Origin: Chitinophaga jiangningensis | Lineage (GTDB): Bacteria > Bacteroidota > Bacteroidia > Chitinophagales > Chitinophagaceae | Reading direction: 5' to 3' | Assembly (NCBI RefSeq): GCF_900142605.1 | Contig: NZ_FRBL01000012.1 | Location: 124,001-188,000 of the forward strand | DNA: 64,000 nucleotides | Program-made: the position numbers and the translations under genes | Shown here: positions 17,401-25,738 of the stretch, in pieces | Layout of the letters: the number at the start of each line of letters is the position of its first letter | How positions within the stretch are numbered: position 1 is the first letter of the stretch | The notes under the pieces: model-generated | What the model was told of the DNA's origin: nothing | The model's input: the letters and a program-made list of their open reading frames with translations, nothing else | Databases searched by the model: none

Positions 17401-18012
17401 ACCGGTAAACCACAGGCATATACGGCGGATGGGAAAGTGGTGAAATCCACCCAGCAACTGACTGTAGCTGACCTGGTGTATTCCGGTACCAGCGTGCCTC
17501 CTTATGCCGCGTCTGTATTAAATACCGTGGGGTATAAAGGCTTTGAATTATTTTTCATGTTTGCCTATTATGGTGGGCATGTGTTGAGAGATGTGAAGTC
17601 GCCCTACCTGAATAAATTCCCTGAACTGAATTACACCAGCAATTTAGACCGTAACGCGCTGAACTACTGGAAGCAGCCTGGTGACGAAAAGGATTTCAAC
17701 AAAGCTCCTGGCTACGAGCAGGCGGTAAGCTCAGTGATTACTGAGATTTGGGATGCAGCAGATAAGCATGTAAAAAAAGCGGATTACATCAAGCTGCGTG
17801 ATGTAACGCTCAGTTACCGCCTGCCTTATAAACTGATCAATAAAGCGGCGTTCAAAAATGTAAAAGTGAGTATGCAGGTGCAGAATGCCTGGCGTTGGTC
17901 AGCTAATCCGCAAAAGCTGGATCCGGAAGTCTGGAACGGGCTCACCTTCACGCCGAGCCGTGGATACCTGCCACCGACTATGTTCACTTTTGGCTTATCT
18001 GCTAACATTTAA
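14491..18012 (+). CDS. SusC/RagA TonB-linked outer-membrane transporter with STN signalling domain
   Basis: A 1173-residue outer-membrane importer working with the SusD lipoprotein downstream. After a signal peptide (KFLAFFMLAAGMQVYAKGQAQ) comes an STN domain (about 45-110, QTVTLSCKNMPIKRVFENL onward), which contacts FecR-type regulators. Next come a carboxypeptidase-like regulatory domain (about 130-205), the TonB plug with VRGVSTVNGNQAPLYVVDGVP and AASIYGARAANGVIVITTRKG, and the barrel ending FTFGLSANI. I start at the ATG at 14491 rather than 14446, as it matches the usual MKLRQ-type N-terminus. With the adjacent sigma/FecR pair it forms an autoregulated uptake locus. Substrate unknown. Confidence 0.94.
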   Translation: MKLRQRESRSPGVDLLSRKNLLVMKFLAFFMLAAGMQVYAKGQAQTVTLSCKNMPIKRVFENLEAQTGLVLFYNQDLIAGSTPVTAEVKDVPVTGFLDLLFEKTSISYEIIGKTVSLTRKPIILQKPIADTLLRCAGQVLDENGEPIPAVTIREKASGKTYFSDAEGKFAFDYKHPQVFVFSSVGFEPTELKAASGKLLRVTMQRQVNQLNSVAVVSTGYQTIQKERAAGSFATVSADDLRGKLQTNIMDRLEGMAAGFTSYRGTIQVRGVSTVNGNQAPLYVVDGVPFEGNIEALNPADLENINILKDASAASIYGARAANGVIVITTRKGKQGPATVNYSGTMKMIPLPSRSYANRMSSAELVDFQREMFNYSSGDPNAVDPRKSMNDVFALLYKHKGGEITDAELETQLDLFRNRDRYDQMLDEVLRKDSLIQQHNLSISGGSDKYRFNLAGNYTGATPYAKSGGSPVRYGYNLRNMFNLTSWLKLDVGLLGSYTKEDYDNGFAPMNSYLTGKASYYMLRDANGKPAQWLNNKSQYEIDRLKALGLQDETYYPLNEISNAHRLITTRYNNLNIGMNFKLFRGLTLDLRYQTERTDSSFKQNYTKNAWSVNTQINDATVIDNSGKIINYIPKGGQIRDRHFDRNSYTMRAQLNYENWFGNKHQVNVIAGAERRKIVGTSTEMYKYGYDDYNLNYKPVDELLLSNYIYNTQALFNQFMLKRAEGGFKYADDRYLSLYGNGSYTFDHKLTATASVRMDQSNLFGTDPKYQYKPLWSAGLLYVILEDAHNWIDRLAVRTTYGINGNIPKDAGPYLISKDETSTNYWTNEFQSYVSSPPNSGLRWEKTKVTNLGIDFSLFKKRLSGSIDLYNKQTNDLLGNRNSDPTIGWSRVMVNYGSMYNRGVELSLTSRNIDREDFYWNSTVNFSYNKNQLTNLENSSNTVASYIYEVQNRVGVPMGSLYSIRYAGLDATGKPQAYTADGKVVKSTQQLTVADLVYSGTSVPPYAASVLNTVGYKGFELFFMFAYYGGHVLRDVKSPYLNKFPELNYTSNLDRNALNYWKQPGDEKDFNKAPGYEQAVSSVITEIWDAADKHVKKADYIKLRDVTLSYRLPYKLINKAAFKNVKVSMQVQNAWRWSANPQKLDPEVWNGLTFTPSRGYLPPTMFTFGLSANI

Positions 18013-18026
18013 ACCTGACTACAACG

Positions 18027-19484
18027 ATGAAAAAGATACTAGTAATTTGTTTTGCAGCTGCTGTGCTTACAACGGGTTTTACCTCCTGTAACAAATACCT
18101 CGATGTGAAGCCGAAGGGCTATACCATTCCGCAGTTCTACGAAGATTATGAAAAGCTGATGAATAATATGTCGCTGATCAGGCTATCTGCGGCTTATCCG
18201 GACTACCTTTCTGATGACGTGCAGGTAGGTGATCCAACGGATGTATCCAAACTGGCCAGCTATAGTGGGCTTTCTGATTTTAAGAAGGCGCTCTATACTT
18301 TTCAGCCGGGGGCGGTATTTGTGCCGGGGTCTTCAGATCCTTTCTGGGAGACGGCTTACAGCCATATATATACCTATAATGTGGTGATCAACAACATCCT
18401 GAATGTACCGGATGGAACAGAGCAGGACAGAAAGCAGCTGAAGGCGGAAGCGTTGTTTGGCCGCGCCTATGAGTACCTGACGCTGGTGAATGCCTATGCC
18501 AATCATTATGACGCAGCTACTGCGGCTACTGATTACGGAGTGCCGGTGGTATTAACGGAAGATATTAATCAGCCGTATAAACGTGGTACGGTGGCGGAAG
18601 TATATGCACTTATCAAGAGTGACATGGAAACTGCGCTGAAAGATCTGCCGGCGAAATCTACCAATATCTTTCATCCCACGCAATCTGTAGGTTATTCTTT
18701 CCTGAGTCGCATGCATTTGTACATGGGGAATTATGCAGAGGCGCTTACGAATGCCAAAGCTGCGCTGGCATTGAATAATACATTACTGGATTATAAACTT
18801 TACACTACCAAAAAAGGCGTGACATTTGGCCGTGTATGCCTGGCTTCAGATAATTCTGTGCGTTTTCCGGAGGCACATCTGAATGCAGAAAGCATCTGGG
18901 TGCGTTATGGCAACTCCAGTTCTTCATCTTTGAATGCGGAAGTGTATGTGTCCGCAGACCTGCTGAATTTATTCACAAAGCGTTTGCCTGATGGGGCAGT
19001 GGACCAGCGTCGCGCGCTGTTTTTCTGCGACGGGGAAAGCAACTTTGGGGTGAAGCCGGTGTATTTTCCGGGGAGAGTATTATATGCCCCGTATAATGAT
19101 CCCAACTTCGGATTAAGTAATGCGGAAGTATACCTGATTGCTGCGGAAAGCGAGGCCCGCGCCGGCGATAAGCAGGAGGCGATGAAATACCTGAATGCAT
19201 TGCGTAACATGCGCATCAAAAATAACCAGGCCCTGGTGGCTGCTACCAACGATGAAGCGCTGGAAATGGTGCTGGAAGAGCGCCGCCGGGAAATGTGCTT
19301 CCTCGGCCCTAACAGGCTGACGGACCTGAAACGCCTTAACAGAGATGCGCGTTTTGCAAAAACAATTACGCATAAACGGGGAAGTGAAGTGTACACGCTG
19401 CCGGCCAACGACCAGCGTTATATCCTGCCCGTGCCACCGAAAGTATTAGAGTTTAACGGCAGCATGCCTGTTTACGAAAGATAA
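18027..19484 (+). CDS. SusD/RagB outer-membrane lipoprotein
   Basis: A 485-residue surface lipoprotein that captures the substrate and closes the SusC pore. The signal peptide ends in a lipobox (TTGFTSC, Cys about 20). The TPR-like core includes AEALFGRAYEYLTLVNAYANHYD, typical of SusD. The C-terminus has NAEVYLIAAESEARAGDKQEAMKYLNALR and EERRREMCFLGPNRLTDLKRLN. It follows susC by 14 bp and is clearly in the same operon. Confidence 0.94.
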   Translation: MKKILVICFAAAVLTTGFTSCNKYLDVKPKGYTIPQFYEDYEKLMNNMSLIRLSAAYPDYLSDDVQVGDPTDVSKLASYSGLSDFKKALYTFQPGAVFVPGSSDPFWETAYSHIYTYNVVINNILNVPDGTEQDRKQLKAEALFGRAYEYLTLVNAYANHYDAATAATDYGVPVVLTEDINQPYKRGTVAEVYALIKSDMETALKDLPAKSTNIFHPTQSVGYSFLSRMHLYMGNYAEALTNAKAALALNNTLLDYKLYTTKKGVTFGRVCLASDNSVRFPEAHLNAESIWVRYGNSSSSSLNAEVYVSADLLNLFTKRLPDGAVDQRRALFFCDGESNFGVKPVYFPGRVLYAPYNDPNFGLSNAEVYLIAAESEARAGDKQEAMKYLNALRNMRIKNNQALVAATNDEALEMVLEERRREMCFLGPNRLTDLKRLNRDARFAKTITHKRGSEVYTLPANDQRYILPVPPKVLEFNGSMPVYER

Positions 19485-19514
19485 TAATATCTACCTGTAA
19501 ATTTTTTTTGTGAG

Positions 19515-20702
19515 ATGAAAAACATACGTGGAAAAATACTACTGTTTTGCTGCGTGTTATTTGCTGGTAAAGCATTGGCACAACATGGCATCCGGTTCGA
19601 CAGCCTCTCCTTTAACGCTTTAAAAGCTAAAGCGGCACAGGAGAAAAAGCTGATTTTTATTGACTGCTATACCTCCTGGTGCGCTCCCTGCAAGTGGATG
19701 GACATGAACGTGTTTACCCTGCCGGCGGTGGCGGAGCAATATAACCAGCATTTTATCAATGCCCGGTTCGACATGGAAAAGGGCGAGGGTATTGCCTTAC
19801 GTAAGGAATATAATGTGAGTTCATTCCCTACCTACCTGTTTATTGACAGCAAGGGCAAGCTGGTGTATCGTTCCGGTTCGCGTATGACTGCGGAGGAATT
19901 TATGGCAGTAGGGGAGAATGCAAACAACCCGGCGAAAAGTGTTGCAGCCCTGCAGCAGCAGTACGATAACGGCAAGCGGGACATGCAGTTTATGCTGGAC
20001 TTTTACAATGTTTTGCAGGATAATGACCGCAACAAGGCGGAGCAGTTGGGGCAGGAGATTGTGGCTACCTTTCCGGAGCAACATATGCAGAGTGAGCTGG
20101 GCTGGAAAACCATCAAAACGCTCGCCAGAACGGAGAACGACCGGTTAGGCGCATACTTTATGCAGCACCAGCAGGCTTTCCGTTCCTATGCCAGAGCAGG
20201 AGAAATTGATACGCTGGCCACCCGCATGGTGACTGGTTTGCTGTATGGATATATCCGTGAAGGGAAGGATGAAGCGTTGATGAAGCGCCTGGACTTTTTC
20301 CGCAAATCCCCGCTGGAGGCCCGCCGCCGCGAGGGAGTGCTGATTGAAACAGAATACTATCTCCATAACAAAAGGTATAGCGACTTTAACAAACTGGCTA
20401 ACAGTGCATTGAAAGGTGTATTGAAAAATGATGCGGACAAGCTGAGTTTTATTGCCCGCAGGTCAGGTTACCGGGGAGATGTAGTGGCCGAGGTATTGCC
20501 GGTGTCGTATGCCATGGCAAAGCGTGCGGTAGCATTGCAGCCGGAGGAATACAGTACCCAGAGTACTTTGGCGCAACTGTGTTTGTCCATGAAGAAGAAG
20601 GAAGAAGGGCTGGCAGCGGCGCGTAAGGCGTATACGCTGGCTGGTACTACTAAAATAGAAGGTATTGTAAATAAGCTGATAGCACAACTGGAGCAGTTGT
20701 AA
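19515..20702 (+). CDS. Exported thioredoxin-fold protein with helical C-terminal domain
   Basis: A 395-residue protein with a signal peptide (LFCCVLFAGKALA). The thioredoxin-like domain has active site SWCAPCKWMD (CXXC at about residues 59-62) and the cis-Pro loop SSFPTYLFID. The remaining 250 residues are helical with TPR-like segments (SYAMAKRAVALQPEEYSTQSTLAQLCLSMKKKEEGLAAARKAY). It sits 30 bp after SusD in the same operon, as often seen in Chitinophaga-like loci. A role in disulphide handling of exported proteins is likely; the link to the SusCD substrate is inferred from position. Confidence 0.85.
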   Translation: MKNIRGKILLFCCVLFAGKALAQHGIRFDSLSFNALKAKAAQEKKLIFIDCYTSWCAPCKWMDMNVFTLPAVAEQYNQHFINARFDMEKGEGIALRKEYNVSSFPTYLFIDSKGKLVYRSGSRMTAEEFMAVGENANNPAKSVAALQQQYDNGKRDMQFMLDFYNVLQDNDRNKAEQLGQEIVATFPEQHMQSELGWKTIKTLARTENDRLGAYFMQHQQAFRSYARAGEIDTLATRMVTGLLYGYIREGKDEALMKRLDFFRKSPLEARRREGVLIETEYYLHNKRYSDFNKLANSALKGVLKNDADKLSFIARRSGYRGDVVAEVLPVSYAMAKRAVALQPEEYSTQSTLAQLCLSMKKKEEGLAAARKAYTLAGTTKIEGIVNKLIAQLEQL

Positions 20703-20723
20703 TCATCCATTGGATGTGTGCCG

Positions 20724-20754
20724 GGGGCGGGAGCGTTGCTTCCCGCCCCTTTTT
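20724..20754 (+). terminator. Rho-independent terminator of the sigma-SusCD-thioredoxin locus
   Basis: GC-rich 9-bp stem (20724-20732 with 20741-20749) and an 8-nt loop, followed by five T residues. Confidence 0.88.
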
Positions 20755-20855
20755 ATATTATTTAAGTGAAACTTTTTAAAAAAATTGCTTGGAAATTGCT
20801 GGAAAATAATTAAGTTGTACGTCCCAAAATTATTTGGTGCTAAAACAGTGTGGTT

Positions 20856-21329
20856 ATGATTGAAATAATACGAATAACCGCCGATGACACCGCGAACCTG
20901 GACGCTGTTAGGTCCCTGTTTCGTGAATATGCCAATTGGTTGAGCGTAGATCTTAGTTTCCAGCAATTTGAAGATGAGATGGCTCATCTGCCTGGCGCCT
21001 ACGCTGCGCCTACCGGTGCATTATTCCTGGCTAAATCGGACGGTCAGATAGCAGGATGTGTGGCAGTCAGAGAATTTGACAACAGCACTGCCGAAATGAA
21101 AAGATTGTTTGTAAGAGATGCCTTTAAAAAGCAAGGATTAGGTAAAATGCTTGCATCTACGGCGATAGAAGAAAGTAAAAAATTAGGGTATAAACGGATT
21201 TTATTAGATACCCTGGCCCATATGCGACCCGCTATTGAGTTATATACTTCTCTTGGTTTCCAGCCTATTGCAGCGTATTACGACAATCCACTTTCCAGTG
21301 CGGTATACCTGTCACTGAATATTGAATAG
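20856..21329 (+). CDS. GNAT family N-acetyltransferase
   Basis: A 157-residue acetyl-CoA-dependent acetyltransferase. The acetyl-CoA motif is RLFVRDAFKKQGLGKMLASTAIEESKKLGYKRILLDT, with the QGLG pyrophosphate loop, followed by YTSLGFQP. The ATG at 20856 is preferred to the GTG two codons earlier. The acceptor is unknown. It is a single gene between two terminators. Confidence 0.9.
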   Translation: MIEIIRITADDTANLDAVRSLFREYANWLSVDLSFQQFEDEMAHLPGAYAAPTGALFLAKSDGQIAGCVAVREFDNSTAEMKRLFVRDAFKKQGLGKMLASTAIEESKKLGYKRILLDTLAHMRPAIELYTSLGFQPIAAYYDNPLSSAVYLSLNIE

Positions 21330-21412
21330 GAATTATCGTGGGGCATCTGTTTATTTATTTGCCGGCATGGTACAATGCCGGTGGGCAGATGTGTTGCGTG
21401 TTATCAGCAAAG

Positions 21413-21443
21413 CAACAACACCACGCAGGGCGCGGTGTTGTTG
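21413..21443. terminator. Hairpin between convergent genes
   Basis: CAACAACACC (21413-21422) pairs with GGTGTTGTTG (21434-21443) around an 11-nt loop. It lies between the convergent GNAT and Gfo/Idh genes. No long T-run, so moderate support. Confidence 0.6.
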
Positions 21444-21452
21444 ATAGTTTTC

Positions 21453-22751
21453 TTATCCGATTTTCGGAATTTTATATCCGTTATGATAAGCAGCTGCCAG
21501 TAATTTGTTGGCATCGCTGTCGGTGAAGTTTTGTTTCCCTTCGTTCCAGTATATTTTCTTACCAGTGCGGAAGGCGATGTTGCCCATCTGTGCGAAGCTG
21601 GCGATATGCGCGCCTGCGGTGATAGGGCAGTTGAGGTCACTCATTTTCCTGGACTTGATAACCTCTACAAAGTTTTTGGCGTGCAGGTTCAAACCATTAT
21701 CTACTGAAGGTTTGCGGGCTATTGCTTCCATTTTACCTTTTTCAGGGATAACCTCCCATCCGCCACGATCCAGCACCAGTGTGCCGTTGTTGCCGATGAA
21801 GGCGATACCGTGCGTGCGGCCGTAAGGGCCTCCGTCGATACCGGTTGCCTGTTCCCACTGGATATTGTAATTATCGAATTCATAAACGGTGGTGAGGGTA
21901 TCCGGTGTTTGTGCGGCATCATCAGGGTAGGCGAATTTACCGCCTGCCGCCATAATGGATTTAGGGTTGCTGGACTTCATACCGATCAGGGCATAGTCGA
22001 GCAGGTGCACGCCCCAGTCGGTCATTAACCCACCTGCATAATCCCAGTACCAGCGGAAGTTGAAGTGGAACCTGTTGGCGTTGAACGGACGTGTTTCCGC
22101 AGGGCCGAGCCATGATTTATAGTCAACCCCGGCAGGTACCGGGCTATCGGGCACTACCGGTATGGATTTCATCCAACCCATGTATGCCCATGCTTTTACG
22201 AGGCGTACCTGGCCTAACTGTCCTGAATGTACGAAGTTGATGGCATCGCGGAAGTGCTGCTGGCTGCGTTGCCACTGGCCTACCTGTACTACGCGGTTGT
22301 AGCGTTGCTGGGCGGCCACCATGGTAGCACACTCGATGATGGAGTTACCTACCGGTTTTTCCACGTATACATCTTTGCCGGCGGAGCAGGCGTCTGTCAT
22401 CATCAGGCAATGCCAATGGTCAGGAGACCCAATCACTACCGCATCGATGGATTTATCTTCCAGCAGTTTGCGGTAGTCGGCATAGCCTTTCACGTTAATG
22501 TTTTGTTTTGCCAGTTCGGCGATGCGTTTATCCAGCACATTCTTATCTACATCGCAGAGGGCTACTACTTCCACTTCCGGATTTTTAAGCAGGGCGGTAA
22601 GGTCGGACCAACCCATGCCGTTGATACCGATGGCGCCTATACGAATTTTGTCGCTCGGGGCGATGGCGCGCAGGGGTAGCGTATGGAGCAGACTTGCGCC
22701 AGCAACCAACGCGGACGCAGACCGGATAAAGGATCTTCTTGAATTATTCAT
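21453..22751 (-). CDS. Gfo/Idh/MocA family oxidoreductase with Tat signal
   Basis: A 432-residue NAD(P)-dependent sugar oxidoreductase-like protein. The N-terminus NNSRRSFIRSASALVAGASLLHTLPLRAIA is a Tat signal, so it should be exported folded with its cofactor. The Rossmann motif is KIRIGAIGINGMGWSDL, and the family EKPVGNS (EKP) motif is present near residue 133. Exported members are frequent in Bacteroidota and are thought to act on sugars or cyclitols. Monocistronic. Confidence 0.9.
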   Translation of the reverse strand: MNNSRRSFIRSASALVAGASLLHTLPLRAIAPSDKIRIGAIGINGMGWSDLTALLKNPEVEVVALCDVDKNVLDKRIAELAKQNINVKGYADYRKLLEDKSIDAVVIGSPDHWHCLMMTDACSAGKDVYVEKPVGNSIIECATMVAAQQRYNRVVQVGQWQRSQQHFRDAINFVHSGQLGQVRLVKAWAYMGWMKSIPVVPDSPVPAGVDYKSWLGPAETRPFNANRFHFNFRWYWDYAGGLMTDWGVHLLDYALIGMKSSNPKSIMAAGGKFAYPDDAAQTPDTLTTVYEFDNYNIQWEQATGIDGGPYGRTHGIAFIGNNGTLVLDRGGWEVIPEKGKMEAIARKPSVDNGLNLHAKNFVEVIKSRKMSDLNCPITAGAHIASFAQMGNIAFRTGKKIYWNEGKQNFTDSDANKLLAAAYHNGYKIPKIG

Positions 22752-22937
22752 GTGATTTGCACTTTTGTAGGAATCGTGGAATTTTTATGTCGCAAACAAA
22801 ATAGTGAAAAAGTTTTTTTTGTTTGGATTTTTGGGAAGAATGAAACATTTGATACCCTTATTGCAAAAAAATGATCCCCTGAGGGGGACTTGATATCGTG
22901 TTAACCCATTGACGTGGAAGTGTTTGACGTGGATTTT

Positions 22938-22974
22938 ATAAACGAGGTCCCGCCAGCGGCGGGACCTCGTTTAT
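22938..22974. terminator. Perfect 17-bp hairpin, probable terminator of the ATPase gene
   Basis: Arms 22938-22954 and 22958-22974 match perfectly around an AGC loop. It lies 20 bp beyond the end of the minus-strand ATPase gene. The rest of the 22752-22994 gap shows no gene. Confidence 0.85.
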
Positions 22975-22994
22975 TGTTAATTATGGTGATGCTG

Positions 22995-24491
22995 TTATTC
23001 TACATCATCTTCACTGCTGAGGTTGAAATTCATCATGGTGCCCAGCAGGTCGGAGAAGCGGGTTTCGTTTTCCAGCACTTTTTTGCTGATAAGCGAGTAA
23101 GCGCTGAGTCCGTGCAGTACGAATTCCATGAGCAGGAGGGCTTCGCGGCCGTTGGCTTTAGGGAATTTTTCCCCTACCAGTTCCCGGAGGCCTTCTACTG
23201 ACAGGAGGCGGGATTCGTATTGTTTATCGGTGAGGTCGCCGAGGAGTTGCAGCTGATTGCCCTGGTCGAACCATTGGATAACGGTACGGTAGGGGTTTTC
23301 GGCTGGGGAGGCCTGCTTACGTTTTTTATAGTTCTCCGGGTTAGGGAAGTAGGTGGCGAACACGGTGCGGATGGATTTATCCAGCAGGTTGTGTGCTACC
23401 TGTAGCGGCCCTTCCTGTTCCCCTTCGTACACCAGTTCAATTTTACCGGTGATAGCGGGGATGATGCCCTGCAGGTCGCCGATACGTACCTGTGTTTCTT
23501 TTTCTTTGTTGATGATGGCTCTTCTTTCGCCGGCGCTGACAGCATTTTCGAAGGCAGCGATGGTAAGGCGGGCGGATACACCGCTTTTTTTGTCTACGTA
23601 TTCGCTGTTGCGGGCTTCGAAGGCTACCTGTTCAATGAGGCGTTTGACCATGTCAGAGATCTGCACCTTTTTGAGCTGGTCTGTGTGCACATCGGCTTCC
23701 TGTTCGGTGATGAGCAGGGAGTTTTCGATGTTTTTAGGGTAGTGGGTAATGATCTGGCTTTCGATCCTGTCTTTGAGCGGTGTCACGATGGAGCCGCGGT
23801 TCGTATAGTCTTCCGGGTTAGCGGTAAACACAAAGAGGATATCCAGTGGCATTCTGATTTTGAAGCCACGGATCTGGATATCGCCTTCCTGGAGGATGTT
23901 GAACAGCGACACCTGGATACGAGCCTGCAGGTCCGGCAGTTCATTGATGACGAAAATGCCTCTGTTGGAGCGCGGGATGATACCGAAGTGGATCACGCGT
24001 TCGTCGGCGAAGCTGAGTTTAAGGTTGGCGGCTTTGATCGGGTCGATATCGCCGATCAGGTCGGCCACGGAAACGTCGGGCGTGGCGAGCTTTTCACCGT
24101 AGCGCTGGCTGCGGTGCAGCCAGGAGATGGGTGTTTTATCGCCTTTTTCGGCGATCAGGTCGCGTGCATAACGAGAGAGGGGCATGAATGGATCATCGTT
24201 TACTTCAGATCCTTCTATTACTGGTATATATTCGTCGAGTAAGTCTACCATTTGCCTGGCCATCCTGGTTTTTGCCTGGCCGCGGAGGCCGAGGAAGAGG
24301 ATGTTATGGCGGGAGAGCAGGGCTCTTTCTGTATCAGGGATCACGGTATCTTCATAGCCGATAATTCCGGGAAAGGCCGAATCTTTTTCTTTGAGTTTGG
24401 TAATCAGGTTTTGTCTGATCTCTTCTTTTACTGACTTAGGCTTATAGCCGCTTTTTTTCAGTTCGCCCAGCGTTTTAATGTTAGTGTCCAT
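22995..24491 (-). CDS. ChlI/MoxR-like AAA+ ATPase
   Basis: A 498-residue AAA+ ATPase of the helix-2-insert class (magnesium-chelatase subunit I and MoxR relatives). Walker A is GLRGQAKT (about residues 70-77). Walker B is GIFVINELPDL, with Asn where Asp is usual before Glu. SLFNILQEGDIQIRGFKIRMPLDILFVFTANPEDY is typical of the ChlI branch. The frame extends to a TTG at 24497, but the ATG at 24491 is the likely start. The VWA gene lies 33 bp upstream on the same strand. Such pairs act as chaperone-like machines; no chelatase or pigment genes are nearby, so a chelatase role is unlikely. Confidence 0.88.
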   Translation of the reverse strand: MDTNIKTLGELKKSGYKPKSVKEEIRQNLITKLKEKDSAFPGIIGYEDTVIPDTERALLSRHNILFLGLRGQAKTRMARQMVDLLDEYIPVIEGSEVNDDPFMPLSRYARDLIAEKGDKTPISWLHRSQRYGEKLATPDVSVADLIGDIDPIKAANLKLSFADERVIHFGIIPRSNRGIFVINELPDLQARIQVSLFNILQEGDIQIRGFKIRMPLDILFVFTANPEDYTNRGSIVTPLKDRIESQIITHYPKNIENSLLITEQEADVHTDQLKKVQISDMVKRLIEQVAFEARNSEYVDKKSGVSARLTIAAFENAVSAGERRAIINKEKETQVRIGDLQGIIPAITGKIELVYEGEQEGPLQVAHNLLDKSIRTVFATYFPNPENYKKRKQASPAENPYRTVIQWFDQGNQLQLLGDLTDKQYESRLLSVEGLRELVGEKFPKANGREALLLMEFVLHGLSAYSLISKKVLENETRFSDLLGTMMNFNLSSEDDVE

Positions 24492-24524
24492 GCTCAAATT
24501 TTGCTGATTACTAGTAGAATAAGT

Positions 24525-25616
24525 TTAAAACAATTTACGTTTACCATTTTCGAAGTCGTGGAACAAGAATTGGCCGAGATTGTCGGTGCCGCTGAAAAAG
24601 GCTTTACCATTATTGGTTTCGGTGAATTCCTGCACAAATTGCTGTAACCACGGGTCGGTGGCTACCATGAAAGTGGTGATGGGGATTTTCAGTTTTTTGC
24701 ATTGGGCGGCGAGGTTGAGCGTCCGGTTAAGGATTTTTCTGTCGAGCCCGAAGCTGTTTTTATAATACTGTTTTCCCTGTTTGAGGCAGGTAGGCTTCCC
24801 ATCGGTGATCATGAAGATCTGCTTGTTCGGATTGCGTCGTCTGCGAAGCAGGTCCATGGCCAATTCCAGCCCGGCTACCGTATTGGTATGGTAGGGGCCT
24901 ACCTGGAGGTAGGGCAGGTCTTTGATTTCAATCTGCCAGGCGTCATTTCCAAACACGATGATGTCGAGGGTATCTTTAGGATACCTGGTGGTGATGAGTT
25001 CGCTCAGGGCCATGGCCACTTTTTTGGCGGGCGTGATGCGGTCTTCCCCGTAGAGGATCATGGAGTGGGAGATATCGATCATCAGGGCGGTAGACGTTTG
25101 GGTTTTAAAGTCTGTTTCCTTGATGACGAGGTCGTCCTGGTCGATGTTAAAGCTGTCGATACCGTGATTGACCTGTGCATTGTGGATGGAAGCGGTAATA
25201 TCGAGGTGGTCTACATTATCGCCAAACTGGTAGGGGCGGCTTTCAGCGTTCAGCTCATCGCCCATGCCTGATTTGCGGATGTTATGGTTGCCGGTGCCTG
25301 ATTTTTTTAGTTTACCGAATATTTCTTCCAGCGCACTTTTGCGGATGGTTTGTTCTGTTTTGGAGGTGATGGATATTTCGCCGGCTTCATTTTCGCGGAG
25401 ATATCCTTTTTCCTGCAGGTCGTTCAGAAAATCACCTATGCCATAATCTTCATCAGTGAGGCCGTACTCGTTATCCAGCTGGGTGAGCCATTGCAGGGCT
25501 TCATTTACATCGCCGCTGGTATATGTCAGGAGTTGTGTGAAGAGATCCAGTAGTTTCTGGAAAGGTGGCTTGGTACTGTCGCCAGGGTTAAACCTGGAAA
25601 ATGTAATTCCTCTCAT
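24525..25616 (-). CDS. VWA domain protein, partner of the AAA+ ATPase
   Basis: A 363-residue cytoplasmic protein. The C-terminal half is a von Willebrand A domain with an intact MIDAS: DISHS in LMIDISHSMILYGEDRITP (DXSXS), a Thr in GPYHTNTVAGLELA, and MITDGKPT. The N-terminal half is mostly helical and probably binds the ATPase. It is the promoter-proximal gene; the ATPase follows after 33 bp. The pair resembles MoxR/VWA and ViaA/RavA arrangements. The client is unknown. Confidence 0.88.
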   Translation of the reverse strand: MRGITFSRFNPGDSTKPPFQKLLDLFTQLLTYTSGDVNEALQWLTQLDNEYGLTDEDYGIGDFLNDLQEKGYLRENEAGEISITSKTEQTIRKSALEEIFGKLKKSGTGNHNIRKSGMGDELNAESRPYQFGDNVDHLDITASIHNAQVNHGIDSFNIDQDDLVIKETDFKTQTSTALMIDISHSMILYGEDRITPAKKVAMALSELITTRYPKDTLDIIVFGNDAWQIEIKDLPYLQVGPYHTNTVAGLELAMDLLRRRRNPNKQIFMITDGKPTCLKQGKQYYKNSFGLDRKILNRTLNLAAQCKKLKIPITTFMVATDPWLQQFVQEFTETNNGKAFFSGTDNLGQFLFHDFENGKRKLF

Positions 25617-25738
25617 AGCACTAGTTCTACTTCTAAAAGTAACGAAAAATAACCGGAATACTAAAATGGAATAATAGGGGCAGAGATTTGCATTTTATCA
25701 TGAAAGCTATTACTTTCAATTATCAAAAAAATATCTAT

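Noticed and set aside
22995..25616. Magnesium chelatase for chlorophyll or cobalamin synthesis
   Set aside because: No large chelatase subunit and no tetrapyrrole genes are nearby; the ATPase/VWA pairing is of the general type.
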